Assembly (NCBI RefSeq): GCF_018873765.1 | Contig: NC_057919.1 | Location: 21,616,698 to 21,680,697, forward strand | Direction of reading: 5' to 3' | Origin: Telopea speciosissima | Lineage: Eukaryota > Streptophyta > Magnoliopsida > Proteales > Proteaceae | DNA: 64,000 nt | Shown here: positions 25,502-37,430 of the stretch, one piece after another | Numbering within the stretch: the first letter of the stretch is position 1 | How the letters are laid out: every line of letters starts with the position of its first letter | Position numbers and translations under genes: made by a program | Notes under the pieces: generated by a model | What the model saw: only the letters and a program-made list of their open reading frames with translations | Told to the model about the DNA's origin: nothing | Databases searched by the model: none

Positions 25502-25690
25502 GATATGGAAATAAAATTAAGGGGGAGTGTGGCCCCTGCGTGCGTGTGGGGACCAATGAGAACGTGCACATAAGCATCTTGGAGACAGGATTTTCGCCTT
25601 TCATAAGGGGCAGAGTAGTCATTTCACACCCACCAACTATGTTTGGGTGTAGGCGGTACACTCCCCTCATAGAGAATTTTTCTCCTAAAA
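25502..25690. mobile_element. Possible GC-rich palindromic MITE
   Basis: The left end GGGGGAGTGTGGCCCCTGCG pairs with a right end reading, on the reverse strand, GAGGGGAGTGTACCGCCTAC. The centre contains GGGGCAGAGTAGTCATTT, like the GGTCATT core of the elements at 32858, 42278, 42990 and 43739. No clear target duplication was found. Confidence 0.45.
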
Positions 25691-26627
25691 TTAAATTTTG
25701 GTTTCGAAAAGTCATTTGAGGTGGCATGACGAAGTTCAACAGAGGCCTTTAGATGCCGCACGAAAAGTGATTTGATTCAGATTGAAGGATCTAAAAGAAC
25801 CAAGAACAGACTTAAAATAACCTTAGTAGAAATGGTGAGGAAAGACATGAATAGCTTAGATCTGATTGGAGGACCCATTTAGTTGGATTAATACTGTTTA
25901 CACAATTCATTTAATTTTGTCTAATGAGTTTGTCACCAGAACCAACATATCTACCCCCCCCCCCCCCCAAAACAAAAAGAGAGTGAGAGAGAGAGAGAAG
26001 CAGAAAAGAGTTCTTCAGCTCTATCAATCACCATTTTTCAGTTCCAGACTCCCTATGCCTCTCTAATTATCCCTTGAGTGAAGGAGAGTCGTTCGTTTGT
26101 CCAGTTCAGTTCAATCCAGGTCTAGATAGGCCTGGACCCATCTAGCTGACTTGTCTTGCATGGAACGAGTTGTGTGTCCACGTTTGCTCGTGCAGAGAAG
26201 CAAGCCTACACAGAGCAAGTAGGGAACATCACAAACTTAGCAAAGCACGATAAAAGAGTTGCACATATCATGTCTACCAAAACCATAATGATTAATAAGT
26301 GGTTATATCATAACCCCACCCCCCCCCCCCCCCTCCCCAAGTGTTTTTCTTTGATTGATTGACATTTGACCCTAGTGGTGATATATCCAATCCAATTATA
26401 TAGTCCAGGAAGTAAACGAAGATGGAGAGATGGCTGTTAGAAGATAATTTTCTACTCTAGCAAGTTTCTTTCTCTGGTCTGGAATGCTGCCAAGTGTACG
26501 GTTCTCCGCAGATGTAGTGGTTCTTCAAATTGGGTCTCTCTCTCTCTCACAATTTGTATTAAAAATGTTCAAATGCATTCTATCGTTGAATTAACTTCTT
26601 CTTGGATGACTTTTGATGTTGTCACCT

Positions 26628-26910
26628 TGAGTCTTATATTTTGTATTTTATATTGATTCATATAATTAATTATTATTGAGTGCGTATTTGTAATTAGATA
26701 AGATTTTAGATCTATTACATGTAAGGGTAGAATTGTAATTACATGAGAGTTAGGGTTTTTGGGTTCCCAATATTTTGTCTCTATGAGAGAAAGAAAAAAA
26801 ATCTAAATATGATTGTTTGTATGAATCTAAAATTCTTTTTATTTTGTATGATTGTTTGCTTGAGCTTCTTTCGTGTGGTTGTGTTCGTCCTCAACAAGTG
26901 GTATTAGAGC
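26628..26910 (+). mobile_element. Relic LTR followed by a tRNA-primer-site-like sequence
   Basis: An LTR-like stretch contains TTAGGGTTTTTGGGTTCCC and GTAATTACATGAGAG and ends CGTCCTCAACA. It is followed two bases later by TGGTATTAGAGC (about 26899), one base off the common Copia primer site TGGTATCAGAGC. No gag-pol follows. The same LTR recurs inverted near 39003-39310. Confidence 0.55.
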
Positions 26911-27684
26911 GAAGGAGAGAGGAAGAAGAGAGAAGCACTATACAGTTCTGAGATTCACTTTGTATAGAGTGAAAAGAGGGGGTTTGAATATGCCTCTCAA
27001 GAAGAATTTCTTCCTTGATTTGTGTATGACGAAAATTAGAACCACCTCAAGCTTCTCAAAGCGACAGGGTGAGTTGAGAGGAAGAGGTCGGTGGGAGGTT
27101 TGGTTCAGGCATCAAGGGAGAGGAAGTAAGTAAAAAAAGGAAAAGTATGTGATCATTACTTTCTAAGAAAAGGAAAAAAAGTGAGAGGGGAGAAGAAGAT
27201 TTCGTAAAAGATTGAAAAAGAAAAGGTGCATAAAAAGCTAGGAATAGGAAAAGGGTGACAGGGGATAAGAAAAACAATTTGAGCCAATTTCATATGGGTT
27301 AGGTTTATGTATGGAAAATCTGATTTTGTACGGAGGATGTGGTACGGTGGTTAGGTTTTCCTAAGGTTTGTGGTGTTTCATAAACAATCATGAACTCGTC
27401 TATTACAACAAAACTTGTAGTAGGAGAAAAACAATAAGTTGAATCGTGTCACCAGTCATACTCATTAAGACTGTAGATGAGCCGGTCCTATGATGCAATC
27501 CGGATAATGCAAACTAGCCTCCAAGATGAAACAAACCGCAGGCCCTTCTATGAGTTGTCGTGCTTACTTACCGGGTCATGTCAAGACGCACTCGGGCTGT
27601 GCTCAATCAACAAGAAAAATAAAACTCTGAACATTGCTCAAAACAGTAAAACAAGAAGCAAAACATGGAAAGAGTGTAAGAGAG

Positions 27685-28257
27685 TAAGGGTGTTAAACGG
27701 TTTGGCTTGTTCAGGGTATAGTAGGCAGAAACCGAAATCAAGTTGAAAACGGTTCCAGTTAGAGTGAAATCAAAACAATTACTTAAACGACTTTGGTTTC
27801 TTAGTTTTAAATGGTTTCGGTCTCTGTTTTGTCACCGGTTTGAGATAGTAGGCTCATAAACGATTTTTAAATATATTGTCAACGTTTTTCTAGTTTTAAA
27901 CCCATTCCTGATTGCATATTTGCATATTTGTTCTAAATTATAAGTGTACTTACCAAATTGTGGAGACTTGGTGTATATGGTTTAGTCTGGGTAAATATAA
28001 ATGGTTTAATAAGCATGGGCTAAAGCAGCTTCACCGCCAGAGGAGGGGGAAGGCTTCAATAGACAGTGGCTCAAAGCATTAAGGGGAAATTGAAAAACTT
28101 GATGGTTAAACGGTTTAAATCAAATAGAACTGTTTACTAAATGGTTGTATGTTTTCAAACCAAAATCGAACCATTTAATAAATGGTTTGATGGTTCTAGT
28201 TTAAATGGTTAAGCTTGGTTTTGGTATAATGGTTTCAGTTTACATTTAACACCCTTA
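27685..28257. mobile_element. hAT-type non-autonomous element, 573 bp
   Basis: The ends are TAAGGGTGTTAAACGG on the left and, on the reverse strand of the right, TAAGGGTGTTAAATG. The flanking 8-bp repeat is TAAGAGAG (27677-27684) and TGAGAGAG (28258-28265), seven of eight matching. The interior is full of AAACGGTTT / AAATGGTTT phrases. An 8-bp duplication fits hAT. No transposase is present. Confidence 0.65.
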
Positions 28258-28265
28258 TGAGAGAG

Positions 28266-30400
28266 AGTGAGAGAATTACTTGAAAATGCCTAGGATGTCT
28301 GTTATATATAGAGGAGATGTAATTTTTGGAAACTCATGTTCAAGAAGGTCCAAAAGGCAAAAGGTATGTCTCTAGGAGAAAGAAGACACAAAAAACTAGT
28401 CGTTGATAACGTCCAATGCAATCTGGATGATGTGCTCGATGCTCATCCGACACTGGTAAAACTCATTAAATGTCGAACAGAGAGTTAAACATGTTGGTAT
28501 CAATCCTGACAAACCCTGACTTAGAACATACTCTGGTCGATGTTCAACAGAGAAAAATTGACTTTAGGAAGGTAAAGAATTTTATAGATCTAAGTCCGGC
28601 CACTAGCAAAAAGGAAATCACACACATTAGTGCCTCACCATGACAAAACCTAGCTTGGCTCGGCTTTGCACGTATGTGTGAGAATAATATCCGAACCCCC
28701 ATAGACAAGAGAGCATGGTGGACCTTTCTTTCATGGAACCATACCTCTATAGTTCTCATTATATTATATGAACATTACTGTGTTCTCTTCAATAACCAAT
28801 GTGGGACTAAAGATTTTTCATTATTTTTTTTTTATTAGAAACAACATCGGAGAAATCTTGGATTCAAAACTTATGAGAACAAAACATTTTGAAAGAGGTA
28901 TTTTGGAACTCCTTTTGGTTTGAATGCATCCTAGATCTACTCATTCCAAATTTATCTATGGAGTAGGTGAGCAAGGGTATTCAAATGTCTAGCCCAATTC
29001 CAACCCCAATGCAGAGGCCAATCAATGCTACTCAACCAAAGCTTCACCAATTAAATGGTATAATCTTGGGCCAAAGTTTCTTTACTGTCAATGAAGAGAA
29101 TCTAGTCATTGGAGTGTCATGCCCTTCACACTATTGTAGGAGTCCCATCTAACCACTAATATCCATGGATTAAGAAATTCTCTTTCCACTGTGGGTGAAT
29201 GAAAACTCGATCTTATATCTTGTTTTACCATTCAACTCTGCAATAAAAAGAAAAAAAAGGGGTGTAACGTACAGGGTACCAACCATTTAAGAAACCTATG
29301 CTGCGGTACTTCACGTTTGAAATATTTTGTTTGGGGATTCCTATTTAACAAGTTATGTTTAAGACTGAAAATATTTCCAACTTTGTCCCTAGCCAGTTCC
29401 ACCCCCATCTTGTCTCTCGCACCTCCCGTGAGCCTCTTCGTCTCGTCTCTCTCTTCATCTTTATAAGGCCTAGACAAGCAGAATTTTCCCTAGCGTTCCC
29501 ACCCCCATTATTGATCGCCTCTACCACCTGTTGCCTCCACCACTCTGCACCAGTGACTCTTGTCCTTGCAACCAGGTTGCCACTCCACCCCATCTGATCT
29601 GAATTCCCCTACCTCTTGTTAGCATACCCCATCTGATCTTTTTCTTCCTATCCCGATATCTCCCTTCCCTGTTCAGTGACCTCACCTAGCTTGGACAGAA
29701 GCTCATCTCCACCATCTGCTACCCAGCTCTGCTTTCTCCCTGTCCCGATATATCCTTTCCTCATCCTACAATCTCCCCTACTATGTGGTGAAAATGACAA
29801 CTACGTCCTTGACGGTGAGTGCCGAAAGCCACTCAACATTCTAAAAACTGCCAATACTAGAATCACTAGCGAAAAAGGATTTTCATCAATGAATTCAAAG
29901 ATCTGTTGGCAAAAATGAATTTTCGTCAACGAACCCAAAGATCCACTGGAAAAAAAAGATACTATTTCGCCAAAAACACAGTCAAATCACTAGTGAAAGG
30001 TATTTCGCCGGTGAAATTCCCCATAAAAAAATTCCTATAAATAACAAACAAATAAGAGAAAAAAGAAGTGAGAAAAGTTTCCAGAAAAGAAACCCTAGAG
30101 AAAAGAAGGATTTCCGACCAAAGAAACCTAGAAGGAGAAGAAAAGATTCCGGAGGAAATTCAAAAAATATCCCCTACGGTATGGAAAGCTACAAAGAACA
30201 TGGAAACTCTATAGAAATAAACTGGTAAACCTTGTTCAAGGCCTAGGTGGGTGTTTCTTCCCCTTATCTGATATATCTTTTGGGCACGGACCCTAATCTA
30301 GGGCTGTTATAGACTACAATTGTCTATTCCTCTTTAGTATAATTATGTCGGGCATGTAATTGTAATGCCCAATTTTTGCCAAATATATCCTCAGTCATGT
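28266..30400. other. Gene-poor stretch, nothing recognised
   Basis: No homology recognised. A moderately open, Ser/Pro-rich stretch at about 29355-29920 has short frames on both strands with no domain I know; it could be decayed leader or repeat sequence. Confidence 0.35.
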
Positions 30401-31510
30401 GGAAGCGCCACTGGAATTCCCCTACATTATCTAAAGTGGAATGTTATTAATAACGTCTCTGATCTCATTCATAATCGAAAGTGGAATGTCCCCATTGATT
30501 AATGCTATCTTCCAAAGACCATTGATGTAAAAACATTATACCAATTCCTTTGGCTTCATTTGTCTAAGACGGGGGGGACCTCTCAACGAAAATTTGTTGC
30601 GGATTTTATTTGCTCTGCTCAGTCCCTCTTACTCTTTAGGTGTGGGAAACCTTGTTTTTCACAGTTTGTGGAAATATATTTTACATTCAAAATTTAAAAT
30701 TTTCCTTTGAAAATAACTCTAAAAGCATGGGCTAAATACCAGATCTAACTTATTGATCAAGCTTTTCCTAGTCGAAAAGTTATTGTTCTTTTTGCAATTC
30801 AGAAAGAGAGATGGGCTGGCATATTTTTTTTTTATATTGTCATCTTTCTAAAAGATTCTAGGTAGCAAGATTTTTTAGGGTTAAGAACTGAATACCTGTA
30901 TGGTCCTACTGTGCTAGATATGCTTGATAATGTGGTTAACCAGTCTCAATTTTCTAAACCAAACTTCTCCTCCTTTCTTTCGGTATTTGCTATCACTTGC
31001 TAGCTACTTCATCTAGATTGCTAGAAATAATTATGTTAAAAATATGGTAAGCCTCCCAATCCCCAAAGCATGATATGATGTCTAATATAAATATATGGAT
31101 TCACAATCTAAATACACTCAACTCTGTAAAACCAGAAGTGTTTTCACCCACTCATGATCCCGTTATCGCATGAAATGATTACCAAGGGTTTGTTCCGAGA
31201 ACATCTTGCCTCATAGTCTGTGATGGGAGTTTTGAGTCTTGCCTTTTGCATGATTGGTTAGGCGGCAGTTATTTTCTCAGATTTTTGGATATTGCATTTC
31301 TGCATCCTTAAATTCTAGATATGGGGAGCACACAGGATTAATCCGAAGTCAGAGTGGTTCTTGAAAGGTTGCAACAGGCAAGGCAATTAGGGCTCACCAT
31401 CGCTAGAGTCTAGGTGGATTGTGAAGAGATTGTAAAGCTTCTCCAACAGGATCAAGAAAGTTGGTCATGGGAAATGTTTTCTTTTTCTGTTGGATATCAA
31501 GAATATTTCT
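30400..31510 (+). pseudogene. Decayed L1-type LINE 3' region (zf-RVT and RNase H-like)
   Basis: Near 30430-30570 frames give VSDLIHNRKWNVPID and IDVKTLYQFLW, the pattern of the zf-RVT segment that follows plant L1 reverse transcriptases. Near 31350-31480 a frame gives LERLQQARQLGLTIARV, then VDCEEIVKLLQQD, like the RNase H-like domain of the same elements. Stops and frameshifts are frequent. The order zf-RVT then RNase H supports one LINE. Identification is by motif recall only. Confidence 0.45.
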
Positions 31511-32463
31511 AAACAATTTGACTATGGTAAGATGGAGAAGAAATGTCAGAACATAGTTTCAATAGCCCTTCAGTTAGCCAGTAGCCTAGTTAGCAAATAC
31601 GTGTTTAAAATGGCATTAACATTTTTTACTGTTTAAATGCATATTTCTGTTTGTTTCTCAAATATAAAGTCAAAAAAAGGCAACCGGCCTCCTTTCCGTT
31701 TAAAAAGCATTCAAAATGTATTTATGTTTTTTAGCACTTTTTATGCAAAATTGTTTGTCGTCCGCACTAATTCGCTTAACTACCATATATCTCTCTCTCT
31801 CTCGCTCCTGAAGTTTGATAAACTTAATTCTTTTGTCAACATAAGATTGCTCAAAGGGCTACATTTCTCATGATATTACCTTCAACTCAAGGTCAATACA
31901 TGGACCCAAAATTGAGCTATAAAGTGATGCATCTACTATCTAAAGCGAAGCCTCTCAACTCAAACTGAACATGCATCACTACCTGAATGTGTTAGTTGTG
32001 TTGACAACAACGAGCAACCCCATAGCCAAACCACATTGCTCAACAAGACATTGGACATTATGGTGTATGAATGGGGAATTGATATTGTATGATATATTTT
32101 AGATGATATTAGATGACATGTCTTGGAACTTGCATGGTTTGTGGAATATATATATATATATGAATTAATATTGGATGTTACAGTTGTTTTGAATATAAAA
32201 AGCGGGTATTCAAATAAAAATTTCTCCATTTATATGAGAATAGTGTCTTTAAAAAAAAATTCCATTTTTTCAAAATATGCATTATTAAAACTTGTAGCGT
32301 TCTCTCTTTTTTTTTTTTTTTAATTTGTCCCGCCTATTTGTAAATTTTTACCATTTAAAACTCATACTATCCAGGGTTTTTTTTTTTTTTTGTCGTTCCC
32401 GTTTGAATTCTGTAACCTATAGTCTTCCTCTTTCTTTACATGAATGAATTTCCTTTTTCCTAC

Positions 32464-32684
32464 CGGCTCCGTCTGTTTCGACGTAAAATTTTACCTAGAA
32501 AATTTTATGCGATAAATTTAACTTCGCAAATGTAAAATTTTACATGGGGTTTTGTTTTCCAATATTTGTTTCCATAAAAACACCAAGCATTGGAAAACTT
32601 TTATACATGCAAATTTTTATAAGTCAAAATTTTTGAAGTTATAAGTTTCAAGTAAAATTTCACACCGAAACAAACAGAGACGAT
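32464..32684. mobile_element. MITE with GCTCCGTCTGTTTCG ends
   Basis: The left end GCTCCGTCTGTTTCGACG and the right end CACCGAAACAAACAGAGACG are inverted copies, bracketing an AT-rich interior with several AAAATTTTAC phrases. Similar CTCTGTTTGTTTCG ends mark common plant hAT-like MITEs (family knowledge). Target duplication is not clear. Confidence 0.55.
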
Positions 32685-32857
32685 AGAATAGAAAATTCAT
32701 GTTTGCAGTCAATCCAAAGCCTTGAAACCGAGAGTAGTGTCCATCCCCACCATGAGGGGAACATGACGGATTGACAGGCCACCGATTCTAAAAGAGTATG
32801 CGTTTTTGGAACCACAAGCTGCACCAGAGACGGAGAGTTCTTTGACCCTTTAGAGGG

Positions 32858-33050
32858 CAATCCAGATCCTCTACGGTGTGCGGCCCCAATGCCCTGTGCT
32901 GCACAGACACAGGGCCACGTGCAATGACCACCTTACCCCCACCCAGGCAAGGTGCTTGGGCAGGGGTAAAGTGGTCATCGCACGAGACCCAGGGTCTGCA
33001 CAGCACAGCACAGCCGTTGGGGCAGCCCGCGCCGTAGAGAATCTGCACCG
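32858..33050. mobile_element. GC-rich palindromic MITE with exact 9-bp target duplication
   Basis: TTTAGAGGG occurs exactly at 32849-32857 and 33051-33059. Between them the 193-bp element has inverted ends (left CAGATCCTCTACGGTGTG; right, reversed, CAGATTCTCTACGGCG) and a core with ATGACCACCTTACCCC inverted against GGGGTAAAGTGGTCAT. A 9-bp duplication fits Mutator-type transposition. Confidence 0.8.
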
Positions 33051-33059
33051 TTTAGAGGG

Positions 33060-34502
33060 TTCCCTCTTCCCTGTACCTTCTCCTCCTACTAGTCCTCAGG
33101 TCATTTTCATTTAGAACTTGTAAGCAGCGTGCATGCTGTCATGCTGGGTGCTTACTACCATAGCATGCCAAAAGCAACAGTAGATTAAAAGAACAGCTGA
33201 CGCACACCTTACATCAGCAAAGATCTGAATTTCTGATGAATCACATTTATTAACGTGGGTCAATGATCTGAACCCCATATGAACGTATACGGATGCCAAT
33301 CAATAATACTTCCAAAAGAAACTAGATTCTGTAAATCTACTCTACTAGAAGACATAGTATACTACTATGCTAAACCTGTGGAATAATACAGAGGTACAAA
33401 CAGGAAGAAATGATAAGTTAACAGTGCTTTCCACAGAATCTCTCTTATCCAGCCAACCACCACAAAAATTTTTGATGAATAATAATCAGGACCCATTGGA
33501 GCCTCTGATATCTTGGCAAGAATCAAGTTTACTTTACCTCATGATGGTTCTGCAGTGTTCCTCATCTCCAAGCCATCCAAGTTCCAACCAACACTGATTC
33601 CTTCAAATCATTAGTTGGTCCTGCTATCAATCGAATAGGCACATTCAAAAAGGTAAGGTGGCCCAGTGACATTTTGTTCATTCATTTTTCTGCATTTTAT
33701 GAATTTATGATGCTATGCTCGGTAACAATGATGATAATTATGAATTTATGATGATGATGTTGATGATAAATTAAATAATCAGCTATAACCACTTTGAGAA
33801 AACCAAACAAACATTGGGAAAGAATGAAATGGGAAGAGAAATCAATCTTTCTTCAGTTTTCTTGCAACAGTTTCTGGGCATTTCCCCTGACGTCTAATAA
33901 TCAGCAGTATCAGATTTAAGTCAACTACCATTTGAAGAAAGATGACTGAGCCTTCATTCAGATAGAATCCTACATAAAGCATTTGAAAATTAAAATGTTC
34001 CCAATTTTCACCTTTCTTAATCTATCAGATTCTTCATCGTAGATGAACATACTGACCTCCGATTTTGAACCAATAGGAAAATTCAAGCCTACATCCTCCA
34101 ATATCTGATGAGGATGATTCCTGCCCCTCATCTCTTTTATGGAAAATAGAGAATCATTAAAATCGATCACTTACAAATACAACATCGGATGAGCAAACCC
34201 ACCTTACAGAAACATCCATCGCCAACATTAATTACTATTTCACGATCCTGTGAGAGGGTACTTAGCAATGACTACATGCTATCCTCAAACAGGTTTCTGC
34301 TTCAAATGCCATTCAGACCGGCCAGTGGAGGAAAAAAAACGATAGGCGTGTTAACATCTTTTAACAAGTAGCTCCTGCACCCAATTGTGGGTTTTAAAAG
34401 GTACCCACAATATAAATTTCTTCAGAAGAGCTGGAATGAATATAAGTCGTCCTGCGGCAATCCATGTCCATTCGTAACAGATGTTATATCCTTCTCACTA
34501 GC
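33060..34502. other. 3' flank of the AFB5-like gene
   Basis: AT-rich sequence between the MITE and the receptor stop codon. The 3' UTR of the minus-strand gene should occupy its upper end. Short frames near 33367 and 33970 show no recognisable domain and are left uncalled. Confidence 0.5.
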
Positions 34503-37011
34503 CTACAAGATCGTCACAGATGATGGTGCATCACGCCTATGCTCTTCAAGGCAGCGGTACATATATAGCTTCTCAACTGCATCATCCACAGTATCCACTT
34601 CCTCCATGTCCCTAATAACTTCAACCACCAGGTGAGGCATCCTCCGGGCAACCTCTTTACAACCTTCAAGAGACAGGTTACATGAAGACATCCACAAGAA
34701 CCTCATGTTGTAATAGTGGTGCAAACCAGAAAGTAATGCTGAATCCCCAAATGGACTGTCTCTGATCTCAAGCTTCTGCAATTTAGGGCAACCCTCAAGC
34801 ACATACCTCAACCCCATATCACTGTTTCCCGCAAATGCAACGGACAGGGTTCGGACCAATTTCCCATACCTGCCAATGTAACTGAATGCATTGTCAGTGA
34901 GTAAACCAGATACAGCAAGTCTTGTGAGCTTCTTACAGTTCATTACAATGGCTCCAAACCCTTCATCCATGGGCTCGCCAGTCACATGGTCAGGCCGGTG
35001 GCGCCCCATAATACAGAGACGGAAAACCACAAGGTCAGGACAGTTCTGTGACATAGCCACCACAGCTGCATTGCTCATTTCCTGGCAGAAATATAATATG
35101 GATCGCAGCTTCCTACAGCCTTGAGAAATTGCAAGAAGGCCCACTTCAGAAACAAATACTTCACCATCTTCACGGGCATCCATGGGGAAGACTCGAAGCT
35201 CACGGAGTTCCTTGCAAGTTGCGGCTACAGCCTGAAGCCCTTCATCACGTACAGAGTCAAGGACCTGCAGAAATACAAACCAATAAATAATACTCAGATC
35301 TCATTAGCAAATTATGAACCTAGATATTCCCAGAGACTAGAACCATAACAAACAGTAGAAAGCACACATACCCAAAAGATCTGAAGCTTATGGCAGTGAC
35401 AGATAACTGATTTGAGTTGTTCCGCATTGATGTTGGCATAACTCAGATTGAGCGAGGTGAGTTTAGCACAGACTGGATGAATTGTGGGGAGATAATCTAG
35501 CACAATGTCCCTGAATCCTGAGAGACAGACCAGGGATTTGCATTTAGTAAAAGCCTCGGAGATATTTGCTTCTTGATCTTCTTGTGCTGGGTTCTCTGAC
35601 AAGCTGAAAGACCCTGTTCCGAGATGAGTGAGCTGTGGAGCTCGGACCATCAGGCGACGGAGTTGCCCAAGGGAGACATGTTGATTCAACTTAAGCCTCC
35701 TCAATGAAGGAGTCCTAGCCACCAGTTGTTCCAATGCTTCAAAGTTCACAGGGCCCTCGACACAGTCAAATACGAGAGATTCAAGACATGTCCCAGCCTC
35801 CGGGAAACAGGATATCCAGTCAACTTCATCATCCTCCATAACATCATCCTCAATCAGATCAAGCACACGAAGCTGTCTGTGAATCATCAAAAGTTTATAG
35901 AGTTGATAAGGTGATTAATTAAGAAGATACCTTCAACAAATATGGCTATCATTATTTTGAAGGTTCTTCTTCCCCCCTCCCCTTTTCTAATTTCACTATA
36001 AGCATAACCTTATGCATAGCAAGTTAGAAATTTGCAAGAGCAAGTCAAAATGCCAACTTGGGGATCGATCCCACAGTTGGATTCAAATACTCATTTCAAA
36101 AACTGAAGATGAACAAACCAAGATGACAAAAAACGTTAGCAATAAAACAAATAACAGAATAGGAAGCAAATCAAAAGAATGGATGCCCTATTGGATTTCA
36201 AAGAGATTCATACAACAGAATTCAATGGTCAATGGACCTAAAGCAAAGCCAGGAAAACCTAGCAAGTTTCCACCTATGCATTGTTGTTCACGGGATAACG
36301 ACACCTAGAAATCTTTTTTCACAACAATATCAAAAGGGCAATTAAAAGAAAGCAAATAAGAGATCCATTTACACATTCTTCGGCATCAGCTAAGCCCAAA
36401 GAATTAGTAAAGGGGAAAACCACATACCTGCACTCACTGGCCACGGCAGCAAGGCCGCTGGTGCCGAACCCTTCACAACAAACGAGCACGAGCTCCTTAA
36501 AACCAGGAAAGGATTTAGCGAGAAGGGTCAAATCGTCATCAGTGACAGACATACGCTTCAAGTAAACCTTTTCCAACCACGGATAAGCAGTGGTCATGGT
36601 AGAAACCCAGGGCAAGAAGTGAGCACCCCAATTCTGAGGCACCAAATTGAAATCAGCGAAACGTGGCTTCCCTTTGAGCATCAAAGACCTCACCTTTTGA
36701 AACCTCTCGATCGCCCTGCGAGGCGACACGGCGTAACAGTTTCCGATAAAGAGCTCATACCGAGTGAGCGCCTCGGCCTTGTACCAGGACTTGCAGACGA
36801 GGGAGACAGCGTTGCGGTCGCGGCGAGATGTAAGAAAGAGAAGCACGTTCTCGAGAACGATCTCGAGGACTTGATCTGGGGTAGGCGAGGGGCAAGTCCA
36901 AATATTGCTGGACGATGCCTCATCGGCTACGCCATCGCCATCGCTGCCGCCACCACCAAGATCCACCGTTCTGTCTTCGTCTTCCGACATTTCAGTCTTC
37001 TCTTCTCTCAT
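34503..37011 (-). CDS. AFB5: Auxin receptor F-box/LRR protein, AFB4/AFB5 clade, 3 exons
   Basis: Exons on the minus strand: 37011-36428, 35876-35372, 35264-34503. They join in frame with GT-AG introns to 616 residues; Arabidopsis AFB5 is about 619. The start is the ATG at 37011. An acidic extension (residues 1-42) precedes the F-box (about 43-85, with [16 protein letters not shown]). The receptor loop is [13 protein letters not shown], with Arg117 where TIR1 has His, as in AFB4/5. LRRs fill the rest and the protein ends APSSVTIL. Family role: substrate-binding subunit of a nuclear SCF E3 ligase; auxin in the LRR pocket glues Aux/IAA repressors to it for ubiquitination. AFB4/5 are the members linked to picolinate auxins such as picloram. 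[17 protein letters not shown] matches the AFB4/5 form of the pocket region. No stops or frameshifts were found. Confidence 0.95.
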
Positions 37012-37387
37012 CACACCCTAACAGCTTCCGATCTAATAACCCTATAAAGATTATTTAAGGAAAAAAAAAAAGTGGGCTGTATTCAATTGTTTATGGCTCT
37101 CTTTTCAGATCATAGCCCCCTGCTACTTCTAACCCAGGTGACACTCACATCACAAGGAAAGAAGCAGAAGAACTGGTAGAGAGATGGAGTTAGGGGGAGT
37201 GAATTTGGTGGTGTAGTAGGGTAGGGAGGACGACATGGAGGAAGATGGAGATTGAGAAATAAACAATCATAAGATTTGATGAAGCTCAGGGGAAAGAGAA
37301 GTATGGTGAGATGAGCAACACTAATTTATTTGGTCTCCACTCTGCTGTCTGCCTCTGTACATTGGGATTCTCCATGCCCTCCTCAGG

Positions 37388-37430
<43 letters not shown>

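Noticed and set aside
33970..34170. Minus-strand 66-codon frame downstream of the receptor gene
   Set aside because: It lies where the receptor 3' UTR or flank is expected and has no recognisable family.
34891..35124. Plus-strand frame over the receptor LRR exon
   Set aside because: Antisense shadow of the real exon; no homology seen.
36619..37047. Plus-strand 142-codon frame
   Set aside because: It lies opposite AFB5-like exon 1 and shows no domain.
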